Shown here one piece after another: positions 14,169 to 24,585 of a stretch of DNA of 59,597 nucleotides (its first letter is position 1; every line of letters begins with the position of its first letter). Where the stretch lies: contig CAJUAK010000009.1 in NCBI GenBank assembly GCA_910584385.1, positions 1 through 59,597 of the forward strand, in the 5' to 3' direction. The translations under genes were made by a program, and so were the position numbers. Below the pieces are notes generated by a model that saw only the letters and a list, made by a program, of their open reading frames with translations, made no database searches and had not been told where the DNA came from. Source of the DNA: an uncultured Alphaproteobacteria bacterium. Lineage in GTDB: Bacteria; Pseudomonadota; Alphaproteobacteria; RF32; CAG-239.

Positions 14169-16544
14169 CTATGTTTTTTCCGGATGCGGCGTTTTTATTT
14201 TGATTGCCGGCTGTGCCGTTCCCGGAATTTTGACATTCATTTCCTGAAAACGCCTGATAATTTTTTCTCTTAGGTCGTTTGCGATTGCGGTACGCCTGAA
14301 AATGTTGGCTGTTGCGCAAGAGAGGGTGATTTCCATGCTGTTTTCGCTGAATTTGCTGCAGGAGACGGCGGGTTCCGGTTTTAACAGGACATCCGGGTTA
14401 GAAGCTGCAATTTCCAGCAGTGCCGCTTTTATTTTCTCAATATTGCTGTCATAACTGACGTTAATTTTTACATTCACTTTGCCGGTTTTGCCAGAGTAGG
14501 TATAATTTATCAGGCTTTTGGATAAAATGTCGGAATTGGGGATAATAATGGTTGATTTATCTCCGGTTTCCAATTCCGTGGAGCGCATGTTAATTTGTTT
14601 TACAATACCTTCTTGCCCGTTAATGATAACCCAGTCGCCGATTTTTATCGGGCGTTCCCAAAGGATGGTCATGCCCGCGGCCAAATTGCTGACCATGTTT
14701 TGCAAACCAAGCCCGACCCCGAATGATAACGCGCCGGCAATCAGGGCTATGCTGCTCAGGCTTCCGCCCATGACAGCAATTGCCAATATGCCCGATATGA
14801 TGAAGCCTAAAAAGCTGATTGAGGAGATGATGGAATTTTTTATGCCGTCGTCCATTTCAATTTTGCTCAGATTTCCGCTTATGAAGCTGTTTTTTAACAT
14901 TTTAAATAACGACAGCATAATCATGAAGCAAAAGATTCCAAGCAGGATAGATGTTATCGAAATATGGACGCCGCCAATATTGAACCCGATTAAAAAATTC
15001 TTTACCCTGGCTAAAAGCAAGTCTACGGAAACGCCCCAGACGGCAAGCAAGGCCAGCCCAGCGCAAATCCAGGTTATCGGGGTTAGGAGCAGCCCGAACC
15101 AAAATTCGGTTTTTACCAATGAGCGGCGGTTGATGCGGAATGTCCGCACCCAAAACCGCAGCAGCAGAAGCTGATGGAACAGAACACGCAGCAATTTATC
15201 GGCAATGTAAAATATGCCGCCGACTACGCCTGAAATGATTGTGCTGTTGATGATGTATTCCGATAAGCGGATATAGCCGAACAAGGAGAGGGCAAAAGCG
15301 GCGCTCATGGCAAAAGAAATGAAAATGCTTATTTTAGACGATGTGCTTAAATCGTCGATTGTCTGGTCTTCGCTTGTTATTTCTTCGTCTGACAGTTCCC
15401 GGTTGTTGTAGAGAGCTTTTCGCGAGACCAGGATGATGCAAAATGCTTTAACCGCGTTTGCAAAAATTTTTAAGGAATAAATAATCTCCTGATTATAGTC
15501 CATTTGTCCGGCCAGGCTTTGGAAAAATGAAACGGTGCAGATTGCCGCGGATGAAAAGATGAGGGCGCGGCTTATGGATTTTGCCCTTTCATCCATTACT
15601 TCTATAATCCGCCATTTTCCGGCAAAAGGCGTGAAGGTTACTTTTATGATGGCTTTTGTCAGATAATAATATAAGAGGTAACGCGCCGCCGTATTCAGAA
15701 GCAGCCCGAAAGAATCGGCGTTGAATATCTCATTATTGTTCAGCCATAACAAAAAAGCGCCGATAATTGCAGCAGGAATGGCTCCTCTGGCAATGAACAT
15801 CCAGACGGCGGCGTGGACTTTCTGCCAGTAGTCCGGCCGCTCAATGGCAGCTTTGTATCCAAAACGGCGCTTTATCAATTTGCTCAGCAGCCAAGCCGCG
15901 GCGAGCGCTGCCGCCATGCTGGCAATGATGCCCAAAATGTTGCTGTTCACGATGTTTTTTCTTTCGGCGGAAAGCTTTTCATACCAGTCTAACGGCGATT
16001 TGACCAATTGGAACAAGAATCCGGCAAAGCTGGATAATGAATCCCAAAATTCTTGCGGATGGAAGATGGAACTTTGCTTTACCAAAATATTGTTTAAAAG
16101 CTGGCGGTTTCTTATTTTTAAGATGAGGCGGTTGATTTCATCTATTTTGGCAGAAAGAAGGTCTGTTTGTGCGATTTGTGCTTTTTGCCGGTCTAATCCG
16201 GACGTGATTTCCTTTCTTTGTTTGGCAATCGGGGCTGGTTCGGATGTTCCGTTCTCGGGGAGGGCGCCGAGCGCATTTAATTTTTTTTGTTCGGAGGCAA
16301 GTTCTTCCGTATAACTTATTCTGGACCTGGATAATTCGCTTTGCATCTCTGAAAGGTCTTTGAGGAAACTATTAATTTCCTCTTTGCCGGCTTTGCCCGA
16401 ATTAAGCTTGGATGCCATTACGGTTAACTGTTTGTCTGCCTGCGACAGGTTAATCAGGGGAGCTGCCGTGCCATCTGTGGAATCGGCATAAGCTTGAAAA
16501 TTTGGGAATAATAAGATGAAAGCTAAAATCAAAATTTTGTGCAT
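14169..16544 (-). CDS. Large MscS-family mechanosensitive channel (MscK/MscM-like)
   Basis: This 791-residue protein has a signal peptide, a periplasmic coiled-coil region (about 25-150), about ten membrane helices and a C-terminal MscS core. The pore helix region reads GALSFGVGLGLQNMVSNLAAG (about 630-650). It is followed by the beta domain (ERPIKIGDWVIINGQEGIV) and the C-terminal alpha-beta domain. It would open under membrane tension to release solutes during osmotic downshock. It starts behind AAGGGGGTC. It is convergent with merR, with one base between stops. Confidence 0.88.
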   Translation of the reverse strand: MHKILILAFILLFPNFQAYADSTDGTAAPLINLSQADKQLTVMASKLNSGKAGKEEINSFLKDLSEMQSELSRSRISYTEELASEQKKLNALGALPENGTSEPAPIAKQRKEITSGLDRQKAQIAQTDLLSAKIDEINRLILKIRNRQLLNNILVKQSSIFHPQEFWDSLSSFAGFLFQLVKSPLDWYEKLSAERKNIVNSNILGIIASMAAALAAAWLLSKLIKRRFGYKAAIERPDYWQKVHAAVWMFIARGAIPAAIIGAFLLWLNNNEIFNADSFGLLLNTAARYLLYYYLTKAIIKVTFTPFAGKWRIIEVMDERAKSISRALIFSSAAICTVSFFQSLAGQMDYNQEIIYSLKIFANAVKAFCIILVSRKALYNNRELSDEEITSEDQTIDDLSTSSKISIFISFAMSAAFALSLFGYIRLSEYIINSTIISGVVGGIFYIADKLLRVLFHQLLLLRFWVRTFRINRRSLVKTEFWFGLLLTPITWICAGLALLAVWGVSVDLLLARVKNFLIGFNIGGVHISITSILLGIFCFMIMLSLFKMLKNSFISGNLSKIEMDDGIKNSIISSISFLGFIISGILAIAVMGGSLSSIALIAGALSFGVGLGLQNMVSNLAAGMTILWERPIKIGDWVIINGQEGIVKQINMRSTELETGDKSTIIIPNSDILSKSLINYTYSGKTGKVNVKINVSYDSNIEKIKAALLEIAASNPDVLLKPEPAVSCSKFSENSMEITLSCATANIFRRTAIANDLREKIIRRFQEMNVKIPGTAQPAIKIKTPHPEKT

Positions 16545-16704
16545 AAAGACCCCCTTGTTATTTTTAACAATATGGGATGCAAATTTAGATAATCAATATC
16601 AGGGGCGGCATTATCCTTGCCGGGATGAGGGCAAGAACATGTTGCATTTTAATTTTGGACTGTTATTTTATTGGTTAATTATATAATTAAGGGGATTTTT
16701 TACG

Positions 16705-19700
16705 ATGAGTTTTCGTTCCTGGACTAAAAAGAAGATAGTTATTCTGCCTTTGTTTGCGCTTTTGTTTTTGGGCGGCGCTTTTGCCCTATGGTATTTTGTT
16801 TTTGGCGGATTTCGCCTGAGTGGGAAAGATGATCTTGCGGCAAGGATAACCGAGGTCAGCGCTCCGGGAGATTCTTATGTGGGCAAAGAAAAGATAGAGC
16901 CTAAGCCCGTGCGCGCGTGCTTTAGTTTCCCGGTGGCGAAACTTGACCAGGTTTATGCACGGCCGGATGGCGATATTGCCATTTATCCGGCGATTAAAGG
17001 CGAATGGTATTGGGAAAGCGCCTCTTGTTTGCGTTTTATGCCTGAGAAAGATTGGATTCCCGGATTGAAATACGAAGTTTCTCTGCCCGGCAAAATATTT
17101 AATCCCCAAGTTAAAGTAAAAGATAAAGAATTTTCTTTTTCGTCTCCGGTATTTAAAGGGGTTGTCGAAAAAGCCGAATTTTATGAAGACCCGCGGAATA
17201 AAGACAAAGAAGCGGTGGCAAGTTTCCGGTTTAATTATCCCCTGGACGCAGAATCCCTTAAAGATAAAATCAGTGTCGAATCGGTCAACGGCGTTCGGTA
17301 CGGCTTTACATACAAGTTGTCAGATTTAAATACGGTGCTTCATGTCATATCTGCCCCGCTGAAAATTCAAAATGAAGAAAATTTTGTAAAAATTACGGTT
17401 TTTGATGTTGGAAATGCCTATAATAAAAAAACGTTTCCCGAAAAAATAACCGCAACGGTCAAGGTGCCGAGCAGTTCCACGTTTTTTAACGTAAAGTCTG
17501 TGTCTGCGCAAATTATCCGCAATGAACAGAACAACGGGCAGCCGGAACAGATTTTGGCGGTGAATTTTACGACAGCCGTTAATAACAGGGATTTGGAGCG
17601 GAATTTTAACCTTTATTATGCCGCGGATAATTGTTTTAATTTGAAGAAAAGGCTTTCGGCTTCTAAGGATGCGACAGCGCAGCTGCGCAAGCTGCGGCAT
17701 GTTTTGGTTAAAGAAGCCCCTTCGGCAGAGGGCAACGGCCGCAGCCATTTGCTGCAATTTGATTTGCGCAGGCAAAAAGGGTGCCTGGTTGCGGAATTTG
17801 GCAAGGAGCTTAATGCCGTGGAAGGGTATAATCTGGGAAAAAATGTTATTGCTTATGCAGATTTTGTGCCCTATCCCAAAGAAGTTAAGATTGCTGCGGA
17901 TGGTGCAATTTTATCTCTTAAAGGAAGCAAGGAACTTCCTTTTCTCAGCAGGGGTGTGGATGAGCTCAGAATTTCCGCGGCGCGGATAGATGCTTCGGAT
18001 ATTAACCATTTGGCAACGCAAACCGGCGGCGATTTTGCCCATCCGTATTTTAAAAATTATTATTTTTCCGAAGACAATATATCCGAGGTTTTTGAAAAAG
18101 TTTTGAAAATTAATAGCCGCCACCCGGCTGAAGCCAATTATTCTTCAATCAGCCTTGGCGAATATTTCAAAGAAAAAAAAGGTATTTTTCTGGTTAGTGT
18201 CCGGGGATATGCCGGCAAAGACAATTTTGGCGGCGAAGACAGGCGTTTGGTTGTTATCACGGATTTAGGCATTATCGTGAAAGATAATTTAGACAACAGT
18301 CATGAAGTTTTTATTGCCAGCATTTCTGAAGGAAAACCTGCCGCAGGGGCGCTGGTGGAGGTTTTGGGCAAAAACGGCCTTCCGGTTTTGTCAGCAAAAA
18401 CGAATGAAACGGGCAAAGCTTACCTGCCGGATTTTTCTAATTTTAAGAATGACAAAGAAGCTGCCGTTTATAAGGTTTCTTTAAATAATGACGTTTCTTT
18501 CCTTCCGATTGGGCGGGGCGACAGGCGTTTGAATTTATCGCGTTTTGATGTCGGCGGCGAATATGATTATGAAGGCGATGAATATAATCTGAAAGGATAT
18601 ATTTTTAGCGACCGCGGAATATACCGCCCGGGCGAGGAAGCTCATTTCGGGCTTATTGTGCGGCAAAGGGATTTAAATGTCCCTCAAAATATGCCTTTTG
18701 TTGTTGAAGTCCGCAATCCGAGGGGAGATGTGGCTGCTGTGCAGAATATCCGCGCTGATGAGGCCGGCCTGATGGAATATGGCTTTAAAACGCCGGTTAC
18801 GGCCCTGACGGGAAATTATCAATTGTACCTTTATGTTAAGGATAAAAACAACAGCCGCAGGTATGTTGCCGATGTTGGCTTCAAGGTTGAGGAGTTTCAG
18901 CCGGACAGCATGAAAATAAAAGCTTCCTGGGCTCATAAGCAGGATAAGGGCTGGGATATAAACAAAACGGCGGAAGCAGATGTCTTTTTAGCCAATTTGT
19001 ATGGAAATCCGGCTGCCGGACATAAGCTTAAAGCTTCATATGCTTTAACGCCGGCCAGTTTCCGTTTTGAAGAGTTTCAGGGATTTGTCTTTACAGATCC
19101 TTTGCGGCAAGCGCAAAAAACGCTGCGCCCTTATAAGGACGAATTGTCCGCCCAAACGACAAATGCCGAAGGGAAAGGGCGTTTTACGCTGGATTTATCT
19201 CAATTCGAACAGGGAACTTATCAGCTCCGCCTGTCTGTCGAAGGATTGGAGCTGGGCGGCGGCAGAGGCGTTGGCACAAGCTTGGGGCGTTTGGTTTCTC
19301 CCAATGCCAGCCTTATCGGTTGGAAGGCTAACGGGAGGCTTGATTTTATTGATAAGGACGCTTTAAGGGCTGTCGATTTTATTGCGATTAACAATTTGTT
19401 GGAGCAGATCAGCCTTGAAAAGCTTTCTTTGAGCCTTTTGCGCCGCCAATATATTTCCAGCCTTCTGGAAATGCCGGACGGGACTTATCGTTATCAGATG
19501 GTTCCTAAAGAACAACTCGTTTCAAACCGCCAGTGGGCTATTGGACAGCAGGGGGCCCGCCTTGATTTGAAAACGGATGAAGCCGGAGAATATATTTTGC
19601 AAGTGGCAGACGGCGATGGCCGGATACTTGCCCGCATAGAGTATAATGTTGCCGGTGCCGCAAATTTAAGCCACGCCGTGGATAAAGATGCCAGCCTGGG

Positions 19701-22221
19701 ATTGAAGCTGGATAAAGAAACTTATAAAAGCGGCGAAGAAATAACAATGCAGATTACGGCTCCTTATGCCGGCTATGGGCTTATTACAATTGAACGGGAC
19801 AGCGTTTATGCCTATAAATGGTTTAAGGCGGATACGACTTCGCTGGTTCAGAGCATTAAGCTTCCGGATTATGTGGAAGGAAACGCTTATGTCAATGTGG
19901 CTTTTTTCAGGGATATTGATTCTAAAGAAATATATATGCCGGCCTTGAGCTATGCAGCGGCGCCTTTTTCAATAAACAAAGACAAACGGGCGGTGGATAT
20001 CCGTCTGGATGTTCCTGAAACAGTGAAACCGGGGGATGTCCTTAAAATTGGATACGCGACTTCTGAAAAGGCAAATATCATTGTTTACGGCGCCAATCAG
20101 GGAATTTTGCAGGTTGCGCGTTATGTGCGCCCGAATCCGTTGGAGGCTTTCTTGAAAAAACGTGCCTTGCGGGTTGTAACATCTCAGATTATGGATTTGA
20201 TTATGCCTGACATCCGGATTTTGCGGATGCTCTCTTCTTCCGGTGGCGACAGCAGTTTGGATGCGGGGATTTTGGAAGGAAATTTGAATCCTTTTGCCCG
20301 AAAAACAGATAAGCCCGTTGCCTTTTGGAGCGGAATAATGCCGGGCAATTCTGATGGCGGCATTTATGAGTATAAGGTTCCGGAATTTTTCAACGGTGAA
20401 ATTAAGGTGATGGCGGTGGCTGTTTCAACAGGCCGTTTTGGAAGTGCGGCAAAGTCTGTTTTGTCCCGTGGGGATTTTGTTTTAACGCCGTCTGGCCCGT
20501 TGGCTGTTGCTCCCGGCGACGAATTTGTTATCGGGCTCGGCCTGAGTAACCTTGTGAAAGGTGCGGGAGACGATTATGAAGTGTCTGTCAGCCTGGACGC
20601 GGGAGACGGTTTTGAAATTATTGGCGCATCCGTGCAGAAGGTTAAATTGGCCGAGGGGAAAGAAACTTTGCTGAACTTTAAGCTTAAGGCTTTGGCAAAA
20701 CCCGGTGCCAGGGAAATCAAATTTACGGCTGAAAGTTCCGGCAATCCGGCGCAGAGAGCATCAATGCCTTATTCGTTGAGCCTGCGTCCTTCCGTTCCTT
20801 ACGGCGGAGAATATGCCATGGGTTATGAGAAATCGCGATATATTCTGCCAAAAGCCGAAGATTTGTATGATTTTCAACGGGTGCAGCAATTGTCAGCTTC
20901 ACCGTCGCCGCTGGTTTTGGTCTCAGGGTTGTTGAAATATCTTGACAAGTTCCCGCATGGTTGTACGGAACAAACGGTTAGCAAGGTTTTCCCGGCGATG
21001 GAGGTATTTTTCAAATATCCTGAATTGGTTAAAGGCATTGATATTTATGGTTTGTTTGATGACGCATTGATGAAATTAAGGCAAAGGCAGCAGCTGGATG
21101 GCGGGTTTGATGCCTGGGGCGTTTCTGGAGCCGAGGCACATCCTTTCGCCTCGGTTTATGCCGCCCATTTTTTGGTCAGGGCAAAAGAGCTTGGTTTTGA
21201 CGTCTCGGAAAACATGCTGGAAAAAGCTGTCTCTTATCTTGAAAAGGCCGCCGGCAATGCGCCTGCGGACGAGCTGGACATTGTTCCGGCTTATGCCGCT
21301 TATGTCTTAACGCTAAATGGCAAAATTACCACAAATTATCTCTTAAATTTGGAAACATATTATCAATCTAATTTCCCTAAGACGTGGCGCAACCGTTTGG
21401 GGGCTTTGTTCATGGCTGCAAGTTATAAGTTGTTGCAAGACGATGTCAAAGCCAGGAGTTTGTCCGGGCGGTATCAGAAGGCGGATGGCGAAGGTTTTGA
21501 ACGCCAGGCCATGGATATTTATCTGAGGGCTTTGTATTTTCCGGATTTGTTTGATGAAGAAAAAGATGTTAAAAAGCTTCTAAAATTCCTCGGAAACGGC
21601 AATTTTACAACTAATTCTGCGGCTTTTTCGATTTTGGCGCTTAACGCCTTTCAACCGGAGGGGGCAGAAGGGCAAATCCGCTTTTCTCAATTTTCTCCGG
21701 AGCTTACGCCTTTCCCGCATGTTGGATTTAATCCGCAAACGGAAAAGCTTGAAGTTTCTTCAGACAAGCCTTTTTATTATACTGTTGTCCAACAGGGGTT
21801 TGGAAAAGCGCGTGAAATTTCTCCCAAGGCGGAGGGGCTGGAAGTTTATAAATCTTATTATGATAAAGACGGAAATAAGGTTGATTCTGCAAAACTGGGG
21901 AATGAACTGAATGTCAAGATACGTTACCGCGGTTTGCGCAAAGATGCGTTTGGCGATGTGGCTATTGTTGACCTGCTGCCTGGATGCATGGAAGTTGTCA
22001 GTGGTTCGGTCTCCGGCGGAAACGGGGCGGAAAAAGTTGATGTCCGGGAAGACCGCGTGGTGGCTTACGTCTGGGCATCTCCTGAAACGGAAGAAATAAA
22101 CTATAAGGTTAAAGTTACGGCTCAGGGCAGTTTTACGGTTCCGGCTGTTTTTGGTTCGGCTTTATATCTGCCGCTGGTTCGGGCAAATTCAGCCTCGGGG
22201 TTGATGCTGGTTCGTGATTAA
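16705..22221 (+). CDS. Alpha-2-macroglobulin family protein with intact thioester motif
   Basis: This 1838-residue protein has an N-terminal membrane anchor (IVILPLFALLFLGGAFALWYF in part), MG-type beta domains, an MG2/A2M region with YRPGEEAHFG (about 645) and the thioester motif HGCTEQ with Cys1420 and Gln1423. An alpha-alpha toroid follows. Bacterial A2M proteins trap attacking proteases in the periplasm. There is no lipobox cysteine, so it is anchored by a helix rather than lipidated. It is directly followed by, and overlaps, pbpC, the usual partner. A TATAAT box at 16682-16687 lacks a good -35. Confidence 0.93.
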   Translation: MSFRSWTKKKIVILPLFALLFLGGAFALWYFVFGGFRLSGKDDLAARITEVSAPGDSYVGKEKIEPKPVRACFSFPVAKLDQVYARPDGDIAIYPAIKGEWYWESASCLRFMPEKDWIPGLKYEVSLPGKIFNPQVKVKDKEFSFSSPVFKGVVEKAEFYEDPRNKDKEAVASFRFNYPLDAESLKDKISVESVNGVRYGFTYKLSDLNTVLHVISAPLKIQNEENFVKITVFDVGNAYNKKTFPEKITATVKVPSSSTFFNVKSVSAQIIRNEQNNGQPEQILAVNFTTAVNNRDLERNFNLYYAADNCFNLKKRLSASKDATAQLRKLRHVLVKEAPSAEGNGRSHLLQFDLRRQKGCLVAEFGKELNAVEGYNLGKNVIAYADFVPYPKEVKIAADGAILSLKGSKELPFLSRGVDELRISAARIDASDINHLATQTGGDFAHPYFKNYYFSEDNISEVFEKVLKINSRHPAEANYSSISLGEYFKEKKGIFLVSVRGYAGKDNFGGEDRRLVVITDLGIIVKDNLDNSHEVFIASISEGKPAAGALVEVLGKNGLPVLSAKTNETGKAYLPDFSNFKNDKEAAVYKVSLNNDVSFLPIGRGDRRLNLSRFDVGGEYDYEGDEYNLKGYIFSDRGIYRPGEEAHFGLIVRQRDLNVPQNMPFVVEVRNPRGDVAAVQNIRADEAGLMEYGFKTPVTALTGNYQLYLYVKDKNNSRRYVADVGFKVEEFQPDSMKIKASWAHKQDKGWDINKTAEADVFLANLYGNPAAGHKLKASYALTPASFRFEEFQGFVFTDPLRQAQKTLRPYKDELSAQTTNAEGKGRFTLDLSQFEQGTYQLRLSVEGLELGGGRGVGTSLGRLVSPNASLIGWKANGRLDFIDKDALRAVDFIAINNLLEQISLEKLSLSLLRRQYISSLLEMPDGTYRYQMVPKEQLVSNRQWAIGQQGARLDLKTDEAGEYILQVADGDGRILARIEYNVAGAANLSHAVDKDASLGLKLDKETYKSGEEITMQITAPYAGYGLITIERDSVYAYKWFKADTTSLVQSIKLPDYVEGNAYVNVAFFRDIDSKEIYMPALSYAAAPFSINKDKRAVDIRLDVPETVKPGDVLKIGYATSEKANIIVYGANQGILQVARYVRPNPLEAFLKKRALRVVTSQIMDLIMPDIRILRMLSSSGGDSSLDAGILEGNLNPFARKTDKPVAFWSGIMPGNSDGGIYEYKVPEFFNGEIKVMAVAVSTGRFGSAAKSVLSRGDFVLTPSGPLAVAPGDEFVIGLGLSNLVKGAGDDYEVSVSLDAGDGFEIIGASVQKVKLAEGKETLLNFKLKALAKPGAREIKFTAESSGNPAQRASMPYSLSLRPSVPYGGEYAMGYEKSRYILPKAEDLYDFQRVQQLSASPSPLVLVSGLLKYLDKFPHGCTEQTVSKVFPAMEVFFKYPELVKGIDIYGLFDDALMKLRQRQQLDGGFDAWGVSGAEAHPFASVYAAHFLVRAKELGFDVSENMLEKAVSYLEKAAGNAPADELDIVPAYAAYVLTLNGKITTNYLLNLETYYQSNFPKTWRNRLGALFMAASYKLLQDDVKARSLSGRYQKADGEGFERQAMDIYLRALYFPDLFDEEKDVKKLLKFLGNGNFTTNSAAFSILALNAFQPEGAEGQIRFSQFSPELTPFPHVGFNPQTEKLEVSSDKPFYYTVVQQGFGKAREISPKAEGLEVYKSYYDKDGNKVDSAKLGNELNVKIRYRGLRKDAFGDVAIVDLLPGCMEVVSGSVSGGNGAEKVDVREDRVVAYVWASPETEEINYKVKVTAQGSFTVPAVFGSALYLPLVRANSASGLMLVRD

Positions 22222-24544
22222 GCTGCGAAACATAATTAAAAAAATGCCGGGAAGCCGGTTTCTTGGGGAAATCTGTTTTCTGCTTTTGTTTGGCCTGGCT
22301 ATGTATTTTTGTATCCCCAAGCCTGATTTATATGAAAAATACAGTTTTTCTTCGGCTGTTTATGACCGGAACGGAAAACTCCTCCAGCTTGCTTTGAGCA
22401 TGGATGACAAATACCGTTTGTTTGTGCCGGCTGAAAATATTCCGCAAACGGCAAAAGATGCACTGCTCCTTTATGAAGACCGGCACTTTTACAAACATCC
22501 CGGGGTAAACCCTTTTAGCCTTGGACGGGCGTTTTTTTCTATGGCGGGCGGGGCAAGGCGCCAAGGCGCTTCAACGATAACCATGCAGGTTGCCCGCCTT
22601 GCTTTCCATATTGATTCCTCAACATTATGGGGAAAGATTAAGCAAATTCTGCGGGCGGTGCAAATTGAACTTTATTATGATAAAAGCGAAATTCTGGAAG
22701 CTTATTTTAATTTGGCGCCTTATGGCGGAAATATCGAGGGGCTTGGCGCTGCTTCTTTGGTTTATTTCGGAAAAAAAGCTTGCCATTTAACCCTGCCTGA
22801 GGTTTTGGCGTTGACCGTAATTCCTCAAAATCCGGGAAAAAGAAACCTGTTGACCCCAATCGGGGCGGATGAGGTAAAAAAAGCTGCGGAGCGTTTGAAA
22901 AAAATTTGGAAGGAACATTATAAGCATCCGGAAAATGACAGGCTTTCACTGCCGTTGAGTTTTGGCGTCTACCTTCCCCGGCATGCGCCGCATTATGTTC
23001 GCGAGGCGCTTGGAAAAGCTTCGGGAGAAGTGCAAACGCTTCTTGATTTGGATTATCAGAAAATGGCGGAGGAAACTTTAAAAAATTATGTCCTCAGCCG
23101 AAAAAAAGACGGTGTGCAAAATGCGGCAGCGCTGATTGTGGATACAAATACGCTTGCAATTTTAGCTTATGTCGGTTCTGCTGATTTTGCCGATTATCAT
23201 ATTCTGGGGCAGGTAGACGGAACCAAAGCTCTGCGTTCTCCTGGTTCTGCCCTCAAGCCTTTTATTTATGTAATGGCTTTGGAGCAGGGGATAATACATC
23301 CTTTGACAATGCTCAAAGATGTTCCGAAAAATTACGGGCTTTATACGCCGGAAAATTTTGACCGCTCCTTTTACGGGCTGGTTAATGCTACGGAAGCATT
23401 GGTTTACAGCAGAAATATCCCGGCTGTAGAATTGCTGTTAAGGATAGGCGGGGAAAATTTTTATGCTTTGTTGAAAAAATGCGGAGTCAAGCGTTTAAAA
23501 AGCGCTGATTTTTACGGGCTGGCTATGGCTTTGGGCGGTGTGGAAGTTTCAATGCAGGATTTGGCCGCTATGTATGCTATGCTGAATAATCGGGGAAATT
23601 ATTCTCCTTTGCGCTTATTGGCAAGCGATGAAGTAAATTTCCGTTCTGTCTTATCTCCCGAAGCGGCTTTTTTGACGTTGGATATGCTTGCTAAAAATGA
23701 AGAAGACGGCAGCAGAGGGATGTTTGTCCGCCATAAAAGGGCTTTTCCGGTTTCTTGGAAAACGGGTACGTCTTATGGTTTTAAGGATGCGTGGAGTGCC
23801 GGTATTGTCGGCCATTATGCCGTTGTTGTATGGGTTGGGAATTTTGACGGAACGCCAAATAATGCTTTTGTGGGAAGAGAAGTTGCCGCTCCGCTGTTTT
23901 TTAGGTTGGTCAGCAAGATTGCAAAAGCGGAAAAAATTCCTGAAAGGCTTGAGCCTTTTGCCGGGTTAAACCTTTCCAAAGTTCAAATTTGCCAGGATAC
24001 GGGAGATATTGCCAACGCTTTTTGCGAGAAAAAGGCGGAATCTTATTTTATTCCGGGCGTTTCTTCCGTGAAGATGTCAAATGTCAGCCGGCAGATTCCA
24101 ATCGATGTAAAAACCGGGCTTCGGGCCTGCCGGCACAGGCCGCCGTTAACAGAAATGAAAAGCTATAATTTTTGGCCTTCTGATGTTTTGAAGGCTTATG
24201 CCCGGGCTGGCATTAGTTTGCGCCGCCCGCCAGAGTTTTTAGAAGATTGCCCTTTTGTCGATGCGCCCCGGCAGGGAATGCCTCCGCAAATCAGTCTGCC
24301 TGTTCATGGACGCAAGTTCTTATTGCGTTCATATAAGCTGGCGGAGGAAAAAATTGTTGTGAAAGCGGCTTTGGATGCTGATGCCAAAACGGTTTACTGG
24401 TTTATCAATAATAATTTTGCCGGGCAATCCAAACCGGAGGAGGCGTTGGAAATATCGCCCGTTCTTGGAAAAATGAACGTTAAGGCCGTTGACGATTATG
24501 GGCGTTTTTCCATATCGGAGGTTGAGGTTATTTTAGCAGACTGA
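22214..24544 (+). CDS. pbpC: Penicillin-binding protein 1C
   Basis: This 776-residue class A PBP starts with GTG inside the A2M gene (8-base overlap). It has one membrane helix (residues 19-34). The glycosyltransferase domain carries the catalytic pair in YEDRHFYKHPGVN (Glu88) and QGASTITMQVARL. The transpeptidase domain has Ser345-Ala-Leu-Lys348 and Lys516-Thr-Gly-Thr519. A PBP1C-type C-terminal domain begins near 690. It polymerises peptidoglycan and is thought to repair the wall when A2M is engaged. Confidence 0.93.
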   Translation: MIKLRNIIKKMPGSRFLGEICFLLLFGLAMYFCIPKPDLYEKYSFSSAVYDRNGKLLQLALSMDDKYRLFVPAENIPQTAKDALLLYEDRHFYKHPGVNPFSLGRAFFSMAGGARRQGASTITMQVARLAFHIDSSTLWGKIKQILRAVQIELYYDKSEILEAYFNLAPYGGNIEGLGAASLVYFGKKACHLTLPEVLALTVIPQNPGKRNLLTPIGADEVKKAAERLKKIWKEHYKHPENDRLSLPLSFGVYLPRHAPHYVREALGKASGEVQTLLDLDYQKMAEETLKNYVLSRKKDGVQNAAALIVDTNTLAILAYVGSADFADYHILGQVDGTKALRSPGSALKPFIYVMALEQGIIHPLTMLKDVPKNYGLYTPENFDRSFYGLVNATEALVYSRNIPAVELLLRIGGENFYALLKKCGVKRLKSADFYGLAMALGGVEVSMQDLAAMYAMLNNRGNYSPLRLLASDEVNFRSVLSPEAAFLTLDMLAKNEEDGSRGMFVRHKRAFPVSWKTGTSYGFKDAWSAGIVGHYAVVVWVGNFDGTPNNAFVGREVAAPLFFRLVSKIAKAEKIPERLEPFAGLNLSKVQICQDTGDIANAFCEKKAESYFIPGVSSVKMSNVSRQIPIDVKTGLRACRHRPPLTEMKSYNFWPSDVLKAYARAGISLRRPPEFLEDCPFVDAPRQGMPPQISLPVHGRKFLLRSYKLAEEKIVVKAALDADAKTVYWFINNNFAGQSKPEEALEISPVLGKMNVKAVDDYGRFSISEVEVILAD

Positions 24545-24551
24545 TTATTTC

Positions 24552-24582
24552 AAAAAAATAAGCCCCTCGTGAGAGGGGCTTT
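24552..24582 (-). terminator. Terminator between pbpC and creD
   Basis: AAGCCCCTC, loop, GAGGGGCTT (560-581). An A run at 552-558 gives a T tail on the minus strand. It can also act weakly for pbpC. Confidence 0.75.
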
Positions 24583-24585
24583 GCG